A stretch of 56,193 nucleotides of DNA from an uncultured bacterium (GCA_937906475.1 CALCZA010000127.1:1-56193), one strand, 5' to 3'; shown: positions 8,515 through 17,325, counted from the stretch's first letter. Program-made: numbers and translations. Notes: generated from the sequence alone by a model not told the origin.

Positions 8515-8534
8515 GCCTGAGTCATTTCTCAGGC
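8515..8534 (+). promoter_or_regulatory. Hairpin in the rpsJ leader
   Basis: GCCTGAG (8515-8521) and CTCAGGC (8528-8534) form a perfect 7-bp stem with loop TCATTT, 21 nt before the rpsJ ATG. S10-operon leaders in other bacteria are targets of L4 autoregulation; the same role is only a possibility here. Confidence 0.45.
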
Positions 8535-8555
8535 TTGGTGTTGGACCCGACTGTT

Positions 8556-8864
8556 ATGCAAGAGCGAATCCAAATCCGGATGGAGGCCTACGATCACGAG
8601 GCCCTCGACCAGGCGTCACTCGACATTGTCGAGACGAGTAAGCGCACAGGTGCCCGCGTCGCTGGCCCAGTGCCGCTGCCGACTCGCATCGAGCGTTACA
8701 CGGTCTTGCGTTCGCCGCACGTCGACAAGAAGAGTCGCGAGCAGTTCGAGATACGCACGCACAAGCGTCTCATCTACATCTCGGAGCCGACGACCAAGAC
8801 GGTCGACGCTCTGAGCAAGCTGAACATGCCAGCCGGCGTGGATATCCGTATTAAGGCCTGCTGA
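8556..8864 (+). CDS. rpsJ: 30S ribosomal protein S10
   Basis: S10 of the 30S head, also NusB's partner in antitermination. The 102-aa protein from ATG 8556 starts [17 protein letters not shown], matching the family start; in-frame TTG and GTG codons 18-21 bases upstream are less likely. [19 protein letters not shown] and [12 protein letters not shown] are the typical motifs. It opens the S10 cluster. The next gene is rplD, not the expected rplC. Confidence 0.96.
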   Translation: MQERIQIRMEAYDHEALDQASLDIVETSKRTGARVAGPVPLPTRIERYTVLRSPHVDKKSREQFEIRTHKRLIYISEPTTKTVDALSKLNMPAGVDIRIKAC

Positions 8865-8925
8865 TCCCAGCAGCTGCTGGGTCTAGCTGCCGCTAACGCG
8901 AGTCAAGAGCCGGAGCAAACCAATC

Positions 8926-9579
8926 ATGGTCGAAGTCAAAGTATACAAGGGTGGATCAGTCGCAACGCGAGACGTTGACGCTGGCGCCTTCGGCACGAAG
9001 GTTCTTGGGCGTACGCTCAAAGACGCCGTCGTCATGTATGAGGCGAACCAGCGTCAGGGCACTGTGCGAGCGAAGACTCGCTCGCAGGTCCGCGGTGGTA
9101 ACAAGAAGCTATACCCGCAGAAGCACACTGGCCGCGCTCGCATGGGCACGACCAAGTCGCCGATCTGGCGTGGTGGTGGTCGTATCCATCCGCCGCAGCC
9201 GCGCGACCTCAGCTACGCGATGCCCAAGAAGGCTCGCCGCGTCGCTCTGCGCAACGCAATCTTCACGAAGTTCCGTGACGGCGAGGTCGGCATTGCTGAC
9301 GGTTGGCCGACGGACGCGCCGAGCACTCAGTCCGCGGTTGCGATCCTGTCGCAACTCGACATGGGTCGCAGTGTCACCGTGGTGACCGATGGCGCCGACA
9401 AGACCGTTTACAAGTCGCTGCGTAACGTGCCTTTGGTCGACGTGGCTTGCCTCGATGACCTCAACGCTCGTCAGGTGCTGCTGCGCCGCTACCTGGTGCT
9501 GACCCCGGCGGCGTACGAGTCGCTCGAGAAGCGCTTCGCTCAAACTTCGGCTGATCAGAAGCAGGGAGAGACGTCCTAG
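8926..9579 (+). CDS. rplD: 50S ribosomal protein L4
   Basis: L4 binds 23S rRNA, lines the exit tunnel and in some bacteria represses its own operon. The 217-aa protein has the tunnel-loop motif RGGNKKLYPQKHTGRARMG and the GGGRIHPPQPRDLSY segment. It follows rpsJ by 61 bp with no room for rplC. A GGAG motif lies ahead of the ATG. rplW begins 2 bp after its stop. Confidence 0.95.
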   Translation: MVEVKVYKGGSVATRDVDAGAFGTKVLGRTLKDAVVMYEANQRQGTVRAKTRSQVRGGNKKLYPQKHTGRARMGTTKSPIWRGGGRIHPPQPRDLSYAMPKKARRVALRNAIFTKFRDGEVGIADGWPTDAPSTQSAVAILSQLDMGRSVTVVTDGADKTVYKSLRNVPLVDVACLDDLNARQVLLRRYLVLTPAAYESLEKRFAQTSADQKQGETS

Positions 9580-9581
9580 TC

Positions 9582-9872
9582 ATGGCTAACGCAGAGCAAT
9601 TCTACGACGTCATCCGTCGCCCGATCATGACTGAGAAGTCCAGCGGCGCGCAGGAAACCGGCAACAAGTTCACCTTCGAGGTCTCTAACGAGTCCAACAA
9701 GGTTGAGGTCCGAAAGGCCATCGAGACGCTGTTCTCGGTCAAGGTCGAGTCGGTCAACATTGTGACGATGCCGGCCAAGCGCCGTCGCGTCTTCGGGCGT
9801 CCGGGTCACATCCCGGTTTGGAAGAAGGCTGTCGTCACGCTCAAAGCGGGCGACACGATTGACGTCAACTAA
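9582..9872 (+). CDS. rplW: 50S ribosomal protein L23
   Basis: L23 at the tunnel exit, docking site for trigger factor and SRP. The 96-aa protein carries IRRPIMTEKSS and FTFEVSNESNKVEVRKAIE, the family core, and VNIVTMPAKRRRVFGRPG, the basic loop. GGGAGAG within the end of rplD serves as ribosome-binding site, which implies translational coupling. Confidence 0.96.
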   Translation: MANAEQFYDVIRRPIMTEKSSGAQETGNKFTFEVSNESNKVEVRKAIETLFSVKVESVNIVTMPAKRRRVFGRPGHIPVWKKAVVTLKAGDTIDVN

Positions 9873-9899
9873 GCGCCAGACGCATAGAGGATCCAAAAG

Positions 9900-10760
9900 A
9901 TGCCAGTCAAAGTCTACAAACCAACGTCAGCCGGCCGCCGTAACGCGTCCGTGCTCGACTTCAGTCACCTGACTAAGGGCGCACGCCCCGAGAAGTCGCT
10001 GACTGAGCGTTTGCCTAAGAGGGCCGGTCGCAACGCGCACGGTCACATCACCAGCCGCTTCCGTGGTGGTGGTGCCAAGAAGATCTACCGGAAGGTCGAC
10101 TTCCGTCGCAACAAGGACGGCGTCCCTGCGACGGTCAATGCGATCGAGTACGATCCCAACCGCACCGCCGACATTGCCTTGCTCTTCTACGCCGACGGCG
10201 AGAAGCGCTACATCCTCGCCCCCAAGGGGCTGAAGGTTGGCGATAAGGTCATGTCCGGTCAGCAGTGCGAGCCGGAAGTCGGCAACTGCATGCCGCTCGA
10301 GTCGATCCCGCTCAGCTTGCAGGTTCACAACGTCGAGTTGCAGCCCGGCAAGGGTGGCCAACTCGCTCGTTCGGCCGGTAACTCATGTCGCCTGATGGCG
10401 CGCGAGGGTAGCCACGCTACGATCGTGCTCCCGTCCGGTGAGACCCGCAAGGTTCCGGTGACGTGTCGCGCCACGATTGGCGAGATCGGTAACAAGGACT
10501 GGCAAAACGTGACCATTGGCAAGGCCGGTCGCAAGCGTCACATGGGTCGTCGTCCGCATAACCGCGGCACGTCGATGAACCCGGTTGCTCACCCAATGGG
10601 TGGTGGTGAAGGTCGAACTGGTGGTGGTCGTCACCCCGTTTCGCCGACCGGAGTTTTGGCCAAGGGCGGTCGCACCCGCAAGGGTAAGGCTCGCAGTAAT
10701 CAATACATCTTGCGTCGTCGCTCGCCAGGCAAGCACGTCGCTGTGGGCAGTGGTAGCTAA
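9900..10760 (+). CDS. rplB: 50S ribosomal protein L2
   Basis: L2 is needed for subunit joining and peptidyl-transferase assembly. The 286-aa protein has [21 protein letters not shown] at the N-terminal part and [20 protein letters not shown] near the C-terminus. The catalytic-centre motif that reads VDHPHGGG in E. coli is VAHPMGGG here, keeping the central His but not the flanking Asp and second His. Start chosen at the [14 protein letters not shown] type N-terminus, behind AGAGGA. Confidence 0.96.
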   Translation: MPVKVYKPTSAGRRNASVLDFSHLTKGARPEKSLTERLPKRAGRNAHGHITSRFRGGGAKKIYRKVDFRRNKDGVPATVNAIEYDPNRTADIALLFYADGEKRYILAPKGLKVGDKVMSGQQCEPEVGNCMPLESIPLSLQVHNVELQPGKGGQLARSAGNSCRLMAREGSHATIVLPSGETRKVPVTCRATIGEIGNKDWQNVTIGKAGRKRHMGRRPHNRGTSMNPVAHPMGGGEGRTGGGRHPVSPTGVLAKGGRTRKGKARSNQYILRRRSPGKHVAVGSGS

Positions 10761-10787
10761 CGCTAGAAGTAACGCTAGGACATCGAT

Positions 10788-11054
10788 ATGAGCCGCAGTA
10801 CTCACAAGGGACCGTTCGTCCATCCCAGCCTTATCAAAAAGGTTGGCGGTCAGAACTTGAAGGGCACCAAGATCCCAATTCAAACGTGGTCGCGCGCAAG
10901 CGTGATCTTGCCGGAGTTCGTTGGACACACGTTCAACGTTCACAACGGCCGCGCCTTCCTCAAGGTCTACGTGACCGAGGATATGGTCGGCCATCGTCTG
11001 GGTGAGTTCGCGCCGACGCGAACCTTCCGTGGCCACCAGAAGAAAGACCGATGA
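10788..11054 (+). CDS. rpsS: 30S ribosomal protein S19
   Basis: S19 of the 30S head, contacting S13 and the A-site finger. The 88-aa protein shows the family ending, [20 protein letters not shown]. Its stop overlaps the rplV start (ATGA at 11051-11054), so the two are translationally coupled. Confidence 0.97.
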   Translation: MSRSTHKGPFVHPSLIKKVGGQNLKGTKIPIQTWSRASVILPEFVGHTFNVHNGRAFLKVYVTEDMVGHRLGEFAPTRTFRGHQKKDR

Positions 11055-11494
11055 GCTTCGAAACGCGAGCAGTGCACCGCCGTGCACGAATGGGGGTCAA
11101 CAAGGCCCGGCGTGTTCTGGCGCTGGTTCGTGGCCTTACGGCCAACGAGGCCCTCGACCAGTTGCGTCACGACCGGCACCGCGCTGGCAAGGCGATCTAC
11201 AAGGTTCTGGCTTCGGCAATCGCCAACGCGCTTCAGAACCCGTCGGTTCGTCCGAACCGCTTGGTCATCTCGAAGATCTTCGCGCAAGACGGCCCGCCGC
11301 TCCCCGGCGGCAAGCGTATGCGTCCGGGTCCGCAAGGCCGCGCGATGCCGTTCAGGCGTCGTACCTGTCACATCCACGTTCACGTCGCTGACCCGGAAGC
11401 AATGCCGGTCGCAGGCGCCGATGCCGTTACGGAAGTCGCTGAGACCGAAGTCGCTGAGTCCGAAGTCGCTGACACAGCTGGGGCTGAGGAATAA
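11051..11494 (+). CDS. rplV: 50S ribosomal protein L22 with acidic repeat tail
   Basis: L22 lines the exit tunnel. The 147-aa protein is longer than the usual ~110. The core has [20 protein letters not shown], and the tunnel hairpin [19 protein letters not shown]. After residue ~117 comes an extra acidic tail with three near-identical five-residue units ([15 protein letters not shown]), encoded by 15-bp DNA repeats. Such tails are common add-ons and probably lie on the ribosome surface. rpsC starts 2 bp downstream. Confidence 0.95.
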   Translation: MSFETRAVHRRARMGVNKARRVLALVRGLTANEALDQLRHDRHRAGKAIYKVLASAIANALQNPSVRPNRLVISKIFAQDGPPLPGGKRMRPGPQGRAMPFRRRTCHIHVHVADPEAMPVAGADAVTEVAETEVAESEVADTAGAEE

Positions 11495-11496
11495 CC

Positions 11497-12186
11497 ATGG
11501 GCCAAAAAGTACATCCAACCGGCTTCCGCATCGCGGTCACCGAGCAGTGGCGCTCGCGTTGGTACGCTAACAAGCGTGACTTCGCGCAGAACCTGATCGA
11601 GGACCAGCGCATCCGCAAGTTCATCAAGAGAGAGTGGCAGTTTGCTGCGATCCCGAAGGTGGAGATTGAGCGCGCTGGCGAATTGGTCACCGTGTTCGTG
11701 CACACCGCACGTCCCGGCGTTCTGATCGGCAAGAAGGGCACCAAGGTGGACGAGTTCCGCCAGGCGCTCGAGAAGCTGACCAGCAAGCCGGTGCGGATGA
11801 AGATCATCGAAGTCCACCGCCCAGAAGTCGAAGCAGTGCTCGTTGCTGAGGCTGTCGCTGAGCAACTTGGCAAGCGCATCAACTACCGTCGCGCCCTCAA
11901 GAAGGTCGCTGACGCAACGATGGCTGCCGGTGCCAAGGGCGTGAAGATTCGCGTCGCTGGTCGCCTTCAGGGTGCTGAAATGTCGCGCGTCGGCAACGTC
12001 CGTAAGGGCCGAGTCCCGTGTAGCACCCTCCGCGCCCAGATCGACTACGGCTTCGCCCTGGCGAAGACCAAGTCGGGTGTGCTCGGCTGCAAGGTCTGGA
12101 TCTTCAAGGGTGAGTATGGCCCCGGGGAAACGACCCAAGGTCTGCTTCCTGTGCGCCCGAACACTGTCGAGCGCCCAACGGCCTAG
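11497..12186 (+). CDS. rpsC: 30S ribosomal protein S3
   Basis: S3 at the mRNA entry of the 30S subunit. The 229-aa protein begins MGQKVHPTGFRIAV, has the KH-domain GxxG loop in VLIGKKGTKVDEFR and the C-terminal GRLQGAEMSRVGNVRKGRVP block. The length is normal. A 58-bp gap precedes rplP. Confidence 0.97.
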   Translation: MGQKVHPTGFRIAVTEQWRSRWYANKRDFAQNLIEDQRIRKFIKREWQFAAIPKVEIERAGELVTVFVHTARPGVLIGKKGTKVDEFRQALEKLTSKPVRMKIIEVHRPEVEAVLVAEAVAEQLGKRINYRRALKKVADATMAAGAKGVKIRVAGRLQGAEMSRVGNVRKGRVPCSTLRAQIDYGFALAKTKSGVLGCKVWIFKGEYGPGETTQGLLPVRPNTVERPTA

Positions 12187-12244
12187 TCGGTCACCGACTA
12201 GACATTCAGCAAACACATAAAGCCAAAGCAAACGGATCCCTACC

Positions 12245-12655
12245 ATGTTGATGCCCAAGAGGACCAAGTGGCGCAAGCAAATGCGCGGCCGTATCCGCGG
12301 AGAAGCTTGTCGCGGCAATGAGGTCGCGTTCGGCGAGTTTGGCTTGCAGTCTCTTGAGCCAGGCTGGGTGTCGGCGCGCGTGATCGAGGCAGGCCGTGTG
12401 GCGTGTGGTCGTAACGCGCCCGAAGGCAAGGTCTTCATTCGGATCTTCCCCCACAAGTCGATCTCCAAGAAGCCGGCCGAAACCCGTCAGGGTTCGGGTA
12501 AGGGCGATGTCGATTACTGGGCGGCCGTCGTAAAGCCGGGCACCATCCTATTCGAGCTAGACGGTGTGACGGAGGATGTCGCGAAGCGCGCCTTCAACCG
12601 CGTCGCTCACAAGTTGCCGGTGAAGGTCCGTTTGGTCCGTCGCCGCCCTAGCTAA
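12245..12655 (+). CDS. rplP: 50S ribosomal protein L16
   Basis: L16 helps place the A-site tRNA. The 136-aa protein starts [16 protein letters not shown], the family N-terminus, and has [21 protein letters not shown] with the conserved C-terminal [13 protein letters not shown]. The length is normal. Confidence 0.97.
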   Translation: MLMPKRTKWRKQMRGRIRGEACRGNEVAFGEFGLQSLEPGWVSARVIEAGRVACGRNAPEGKVFIRIFPHKSISKKPAETRQGSGKGDVDYWAAVVKPGTILFELDGVTEDVAKRAFNRVAHKLPVKVRLVRRRPS

Positions 12656-12691
12656 CAGGCATAGCAGATACCTTCCTTCACGGGATTCACG

Positions 12692-12919
12692 ATGAACAAG
12701 GCCATTGAAGACATTCGCGGGCAAGACTCAGCCGACCTACAGGTCAAGCTAAGCGAGTTGCGCAAAGAACAGTTCGAGTTGCGTTTTCGCGGCGCGGGCG
12801 AAGGCTCGAGTGCTGGGCGCGTTCGCAACGTGCGTCGCACGATCGCACGCATCATGACCATCCTCGGTGATCGCGACCGTCAAGCCGCCGCTGCAGCAAC
12901 TGCTGGAGACAAGAACTAA
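12692..12919 (+). CDS. rpmC: 50S ribosomal protein L29
   Basis: L29 is a small two-helix protein at the tunnel exit. The 75-aa protein has the family core LSELRKEQFELRFRGAGEG and NVRRTIARIMTIL, then a short Ala-rich end. Its last base is the first base of the rpsQ ATG (TAATG junction at 12917-12921), so they are coupled. Confidence 0.95.
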   Translation: MNKAIEDIRGQDSADLQVKLSELRKEQFELRFRGAGEGSSAGRVRNVRRTIARIMTILGDRDRQAAAAATAGDKN

Positions 12920-13242
12920 TGAGCACCGAACAATCAGGCTCTGAACAGCCAAGCTCTGAACAGCCAAGCACCGAAACGCCAGAGCGCAAGGTCCTGCAAC
13001 GCAAGATCATGCGTGGCATGGTTATGTCCACCAAGATGGAGAAGACGATCGTCGTGCAGGTCAACCGCAAGGTCCGCCACCCGCTCTACGAGAAGTTCGT
13101 GTCGAAGCGCTCGAAGCTCTACGCACACGATGGGAAGAGTGAGGCTGGCGTTGGCGACATCGTTGAACTCACCCAGACCCGCCCGATGAGCAAGCTCAAG
13201 CGCTGGCGTCTGCTCCGCATCGTGCAGAAGGCATCCGTCTAG
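12919..13242 (+). CDS. rpsQ: 30S ribosomal protein S17
   Basis: S17 of the 30S body, an early rRNA binder. The OB-fold core (GMVMSTKMEKTIVVQVNRKV, then HDGKSEAGVGDIVEL) is normal. The protein is 107 aa against the usual ~85 because of a Ser/Glu-rich N-terminal extension containing the repeat SEQPS twice. The start is fixed by the overlap with rpmC. Confidence 0.96.
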   Translation: MSTEQSGSEQPSSEQPSTETPERKVLQRKIMRGMVMSTKMEKTIVVQVNRKVRHPLYEKFVSKRSKLYAHDGKSEAGVGDIVELTQTRPMSKLKRWRLLRIVQKASV

Positions 13243-13314
13243 ATCGCATCTAGGCGTCCTTCAAACCCTGCAACAACCGCACACTGATCCCTACCAACAG
13301 GTTAGGACACTCAA

Positions 13315-13683
13315 ATGATCCAAGAAATGTCCATGCTCGACGTGGCCGACAACACCGGCGCCAAGCGCGCTATGTGTCTGAAGGTCCTAGGGGGCAGCAA
13401 GCGACGCTTCGCGTCCGTCGGTGACGTGATTGTCGCCGTCATCAAGAAGGCGTTGCCAACCGGTGAAGTCAGAGAGCACGAAGTGATCAAGGGCGTGATC
13501 GTGCGCACTGCCTACGGGGTTCGTCGCAAGGATGGGTCCTACATCAAGTTTGATCGCAACGCGCTCGTCGTGATCGACAAGGACAACAACCCGCGTGGCA
13601 CTCGCATCTTCGGTGCAGTCGCCCGTGAGCTCCGCGATCGTAACTTCATGAAGATCGTCTCGCTCGCCGAGGAGGTTGTCTGA
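13315..13683 (+). CDS. rplN: 50S ribosomal protein L14
   Basis: L14 forms an intersubunit bridge and is the RsfS target. The 122-aa protein begins [20 protein letters not shown] and has [20 protein letters not shown], with the usual [16 protein letters not shown] ending. The length is exactly family-typical. The terminal A of its TGA is shared with the ATG of rplX. Confidence 0.98.
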   Translation: MIQEMSMLDVADNTGAKRAMCLKVLGGSKRRFASVGDVIVAVIKKALPTGEVREHEVIKGVIVRTAYGVRRKDGSYIKFDRNALVVIDKDNNPRGTRIFGAVARELRDRNFMKIVSLAEEVV

Positions 13684-14030
13684 TGCTCGCCAATAAGCCA
13701 AAGCCGCAACGCGCGTCGTTGCACGTCAAGAAGGGCGACAAGATTGTCGTCACCACTGGTCAATACAAGTCCGACGAGGCGCGTGAAGTGCTCAGTGTCG
13801 ACGCCATCAACCGCCGCGTGGTAGTTGCCGGAGTCAACCTTCGTTGGAAGCACCAGAAGCCTTCACAACAGAATCCCAAGGGCGGTCGAGTGCAGTTTGA
13901 GCACCCGATCGATGTCAGCAATGTGTTGTTGTTCAGTGAGAAGCTGAGCAAGGGCACTCGCACCAAGACAGAAGTCGTCGACGGCAAGAAGATCCGTGTC
14001 GGCGTACGCTGTGGAACCAAGTTCGATTAA
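13683..14030 (+). CDS. rplX: 50S ribosomal protein L24
   Basis: L24 is an assembly initiator of the 50S. The 115-aa protein has the KOW-type start VKKGDKIVVTTGQYKSDEAR and the typical RRVVVAGVNLRWKHQKPSQQ and GGRVQFEHPIDVSNV segments. The KOW loop, usually GKDKGK, is changed. Translation is coupled to rplN by a one-base overlap. Confidence 0.95.
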   Translation: MLANKPKPQRASLHVKKGDKIVVTTGQYKSDEAREVLSVDAINRRVVVAGVNLRWKHQKPSQQNPKGGRVQFEHPIDVSNVLLFSEKLSKGTRTKTEVVDGKKIRVGVRCGTKFD

Positions 14031-14054
14031 CCGAGCTGAAGCCAAAGCCATTTC

Positions 14055-14648
14055 ATGACTACCACGACAGAAACACCCGAAGGCGGAGCGCGCACACTGC
14101 CGCGTCGTCAGCAGCGCTACCGCGAAAAGGTAATCGCTGCACTGACTTCGGAGTTCAAGTACCCCAACCCAATGATGGTCCCTCGCCTAGAGAAGATCGT
14201 CATCAACATGGGGGTTGGCCAAGCAGTTGAGAACAAGAACCGCATGGATGCCGCGGTCAAGGACTTGACCGCCATCTGTGGCCAGAAGCCCCTGATCCGT
14301 AAGGCTCGCGTTGCAGTGTCAGGCTTCCGCCTGCGCATTGGCTACGCAATCGGGGTTGCTGTCACTTTGCGGGGCAACCGCATGTGGGAGTTCCTGGATC
14401 GCTTGATCAGCCTTGCGATCCCTCGTATCCGTGACTTCCGAGGTCTGCCGAAGAAGTTTGACGGCCACGGCAATTACACCATGGGCCTTTCCGAGCAGAG
14501 CGTCTTCCCGGAGATTCAGCTCGATAAGGTCGAGTTCGTGCAAGGCATGGACATCACGTTTGTCACCGATGCCGCCACCGACAAAGAAGGCTTCGCGTTG
14601 CTCACGCAACTCGGAATGCCCTTCCAGAAAGAGGCGGACAAGAACTAG
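14055..14648 (+). CDS. rplE: 50S ribosomal protein L5
   Basis: L5 binds 5S rRNA and contacts P-site tRNA. The 197-aa protein has the family core (PRLEKIVINMGVGQAVENK, RLISLAIPRIRDFRG, FPEIQLDKVEFVQGMDI). A roughly 15-residue Thr/Glu-rich N-terminal extension precedes it. Confidence 0.97.
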   Translation: MTTTTETPEGGARTLPRRQQRYREKVIAALTSEFKYPNPMMVPRLEKIVINMGVGQAVENKNRMDAAVKDLTAICGQKPLIRKARVAVSGFRLRIGYAIGVAVTLRGNRMWEFLDRLISLAIPRIRDFRGLPKKFDGHGNYTMGLSEQSVFPEIQLDKVEFVQGMDITFVTDAATDKEGFALLTQLGMPFQKEADKN

Positions 14649-14684
14649 TGGCATTCCCTATGAACCAACCGAACGCATACTGAT

Positions 14685-14870
14685 ATGGCCAAAAAGTGCT
14701 TGAAGGTAAAGCAGCAGCGGAAGCCGAAGTTCTCAACTCGGCAGTACAACCGTTGTCAGCTTTGCGGACGCCCTAGGGCTTACTACCGCAAGTTCGGCAT
14801 TTGCCGTTGCTGTTTCCGTACACTCGCATTGCAGGGTGAGATCCCTGGAGTGCGGAAGGCCTCGTGGTAG
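14685..14870 (+). CDS. rpsN: 30S ribosomal protein S14, zinc-binding type
   Basis: S14 of the 30S head. At 61 aa this is the short, zinc-containing form: CQLC and CRCC give the four-cysteine site, within [19 protein letters not shown]. The C-terminal [11 protein letters not shown] is family-typical. rpsH begins 13 bp later with GGAG before it. Confidence 0.97.
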   Translation: MAKKCLKVKQQRKPKFSTRQYNRCQLCGRPRAYYRKFGICRCCFRTLALQGEIPGVRKASW

Positions 14871-14883
14871 GAGATTCTTAGCC

Positions 14884-15279
14884 ATGATGACCGATCCGAT
14901 CGCTGACATGCTGACGCGTATGCGCAACGCTCTTATGAGCGGTGCAAACAACTGCGTTGTGCCAGGTAGTCGTCTGAAGGTAGCCATTCTGGATACCATG
15001 AAGCGCGAAGGCTTCATTGACCGCTACGAAGTCGCTGTAACGGGGCCTCGCTCCGCAGTGAATATAGAGTTTCGCGTCGGGCCTGATGGCGAGCGAGTGA
15101 TTACGTCACTTGCCCGTTTCAGCAAGCCCGGTTGCCGACGCTATCGCTCGTGCCAGGAGTTGCCGAAGGTCCGAGGAGGCCTTGGTATCGCCGTGGTATC
15201 CACCAACCAGGGTGTGCTTTCCGACCGTGAGTGTCGGGCACGCAAGGTCGGTGGCGAAGTGCTCTGCACGATTGATTAA
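14884..15279 (+). CDS. rpsH: 30S ribosomal protein S8
   Basis: S8 is a central 16S rRNA binder and, in E. coli, the spc-operon repressor. The 131-aa protein starts MMTDPIADMLTRMRNA at 14884, with GGAG about 10 nt upstream; an in-frame upstream ATG inside rpsN is not the start. The C-terminal half has RGGLGIAVVSTNQGVLSDRE and GGEVLCTI. ATG 14887 is an equal alternative. Confidence 0.95.
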   Translation: MMTDPIADMLTRMRNALMSGANNCVVPGSRLKVAILDTMKREGFIDRYEVAVTGPRSAVNIEFRVGPDGERVITSLARFSKPGCRRYRSCQELPKVRGGLGIAVVSTNQGVLSDRECRARKVGGEVLCTID

Positions 15280-15291
15280 CGGAGATATCCA

Positions 15292-15837
15292 ATGTCCAAG
15301 ATTGGCAAACTACCCATCGAAGTGCCGAGTGCAGTGACGGTTAACGTCGCCGCTGACTCGGTCTCCGTTAAGGGACCGAAGGGTGAGCGAACGCTCCCCG
15401 TTCGCTCCGAAATCAAACTGTCTCTAGACGGCGCGACCCTGACGGTCGACACGACTGAGGATTCACGATTCGCGCATGCTATGCGCGGCACGATGCGTTC
15501 TTTGGTCAGCAACGCGATCACCGGCGTCACTGAGGGCTACGTAAAGAAGCTCGAAGTGAACGGTGTTGGCTTTGAAGTCGACATCAAGGGCAAGACCCTG
15601 ATCCTCAAGCTCGGCTTCAACATGCCGAAGAAGTTTGAGATCCCGGACACGGTGACCGTTGAGTGCCCAACACTCACGAACATCATCATCTCTGGGGTTG
15701 ATAACCAGCAAGTGGGCCAGGTCGCAGCCGAGATTCGCAAGTTGCGTAAGCCGGAGCCATACAAGGGCAAGGGCATCAAATACGAAGACGAAGTCATCAA
15801 GCGCAAGGCTGGTAAGGCCTTCGGCTCAGGTGGCTAG
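15292..15837 (+). CDS. rplF: 50S ribosomal protein L6
   Basis: L6 lies near the factor-binding site. The 181-aa protein starts MSKIGKLPIEVPSAVTV and ends with the family hallmark RKPEPYKGKGIKYEDEVI followed by KAGKAFG. The length is normal and both L6 repeats are present. Confidence 0.98.
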   Translation: MSKIGKLPIEVPSAVTVNVAADSVSVKGPKGERTLPVRSEIKLSLDGATLTVDTTEDSRFAHAMRGTMRSLVSNAITGVTEGYVKKLEVNGVGFEVDIKGKTLILKLGFNMPKKFEIPDTVTVECPTLTNIIISGVDNQQVGQVAAEIRKLRKPEPYKGKGIKYEDEVIKRKAGKAFGSGG

Positions 15838-15854
15838 TAACCCGGGATAGCAAT

Positions 15855-16223
15855 ATGACTTCTATTAAGAAAAAGCACAAAGCTCGCCGGGGCAAGGCAA
15901 CGTCGCTGCGAAAGCGTCTGCGCAACGTGTCTGACCGACCGCGTCTGTCCGTTTGCCGCAGCCTGACCAACATTTCGGTTCAGCTCATCGATGACCTTCA
16001 AGGTCGTACGCTGGCTTCGGCCTCGTCGCTCGAGAAGGACGTTAAGGGGTCGACCGATGGCATGAACAAGACCGACGTCGCCAAGAAGATTGGCACCTTG
16101 GTTGGCGAACGTGCCAAGAAGGCTGGCGTTACTCAGGCTGCGTTTGATCGCGGCGCCTACAAATACCACGGTCGCATCAAGGCACTTGCCGAAGGCGCCC
16201 GCGAAGCCGGACTGGAGTTCTAA
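15855..16223 (+). CDS. rplR: 50S ribosomal protein L18
   Basis: L18 brings 5S rRNA to the 50S. The 122-aa protein has RLRNVSDRPRLSVCRSLTNI near the start and the C-terminal FDRGAYKYHGRIKALAEGAR. rpsE follows after 11 bp. Confidence 0.97.
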   Translation: MTSIKKKHKARRGKATSLRKRLRNVSDRPRLSVCRSLTNISVQLIDDLQGRTLASASSLEKDVKGSTDGMNKTDVAKKIGTLVGERAKKAGVTQAAFDRGAYKYHGRIKALAEGAREAGLEF

Positions 16224-16234
16224 AAAGGCACGAC

Positions 16235-16747
16235 ATGTCTAAGGGCACATTTAATCTCATCCCGATCAACGAGGCCTTGGCTGCTGACGTCGAAGACGAC
16301 GTCGTGGCGATCAACCGCTCTGCAGCGGTGGTCAAGGGTGGTCGTCGTTTCTCGTTCAGCGCGTTGACGGTTGTTGGCAACCGCGACGGCTTGGTCGGCA
16401 TTGGCTACGGCAAGGGCCGCGAAGTTCCGATGGCGATCGAGAAGGCTGTCAAGGACGCGCGCAAGCAGATCATGCGCGTCGTTCGTGAAGGCACGACGAT
16501 CCCGCACGCAGTCGATGGCAAGTATTGCTCGTCGCTGGTGCGCTTGATCCCGGCCGCGCCAGGAACGGGCATCATCGCCGGTAAGGCGGTGCGCAAGGTT
16601 CTCGAGCGCGCCGGCATCACCGACATTCTGACCAAGGTCTATGGCTCAACGAATGCGCTCAACGTGGTTAAGGCCACGATGGTCGCGCTCGACATGCTGC
16701 GCAGCCGCGAAGACACCGTGAAGCTGCGAGGAGTGGAACTCGAATGA
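16235..16747 (+). CDS. rpsE: 30S ribosomal protein S5
   Basis: S5 acts in decoding fidelity and mRNA unwinding. The 170-aa protein has the double-stranded-RNA-binding part FSFSALTVVGNRDGLVGIGYG and the C-terminal GTGIIAGKAVRKVLERAGI. Its stop overlaps the rplO start by 4 bp (ATGA), so no rpmD lies between. Confidence 0.97.
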   Translation: MSKGTFNLIPINEALAADVEDDVVAINRSAAVVKGGRRFSFSALTVVGNRDGLVGIGYGKGREVPMAIEKAVKDARKQIMRVVREGTTIPHAVDGKYCSSLVRLIPAAPGTGIIAGKAVRKVLERAGITDILTKVYGSTNALNVVKATMVALDMLRSREDTVKLRGVELE

Positions 16748-17325
16748 ATCTCGCCGAAGCAAAAACTCTAGGCCTTGCACGCCCGACGCGTAAGCGCGTT
16801 GGTCGGGGTCCCGGTTCCGGCAATGGCAAGACCGCTGGCAGGGGTCACAATGGCGCGCGCTCGCGCTCTGGTTGGTCCAGCCGTATCGGTTGGGAAGGTG
16901 GCCAAATGCCGCTTTACCGTCGTTTGCCCAAGCGCGGCTTCAACAACAAGAACTTCGAGAAGGTCTACACGGTTGTCAACGTGAGCGATCTCGAAGTCTT
17001 CGATGCTGGTGCAACGGTTGACCTTGCGGCGGTGCTCGCCAAGGGTCTGACGTCGCAAGCGAAGCACTCGAAGTTGTTCAAGATTCTCGGCGATGGCGTC
17101 ATCACCAAAGCCCTCACGGTCAAGGTTGATGGTATCACTGGAACGGCTCGCGAGAAGATCGAAGCTGCTGGTGGCACCGTCGAAATGATCGAGAAGCGCG
17201 TTATGCGTCCGAAGTTCCTCGCGAAGGATGGCAGCAAGCGCACTCCTGGCAAGGCCCGTATCCGTCGGGGTAATGGCAAGGCCAAGTTTGCTGTTGCCGA
17301 GATAACCGAGGGCCCTCAAGCCTAG
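16744..17325 (+). CDS. rplO: 50S ribosomal protein L15
   Basis: L15 is a late-assembly core protein. The 193-aa protein carries RKRVGRGPGSGNGKTAGRGH and GGQMPLYRRLPKRGFNNKNF, and is longer than the usual ~145-150 through an extended C-terminal half after the normal fold (MRPKFLAKDGSKRTPGKARI). It is coupled to rpsE by ATGA. L30, which lies here in most bacteria, is absent. Confidence 0.96.
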   Translation: MNLAEAKTLGLARPTRKRVGRGPGSGNGKTAGRGHNGARSRSGWSSRIGWEGGQMPLYRRLPKRGFNNKNFEKVYTVVNVSDLEVFDAGATVDLAAVLAKGLTSQAKHSKLFKILGDGVITKALTVKVDGITGTAREKIEAAGGTVEMIEKRVMRPKFLAKDGSKRTPGKARIRRGNGKAKFAVAEITEGPQA

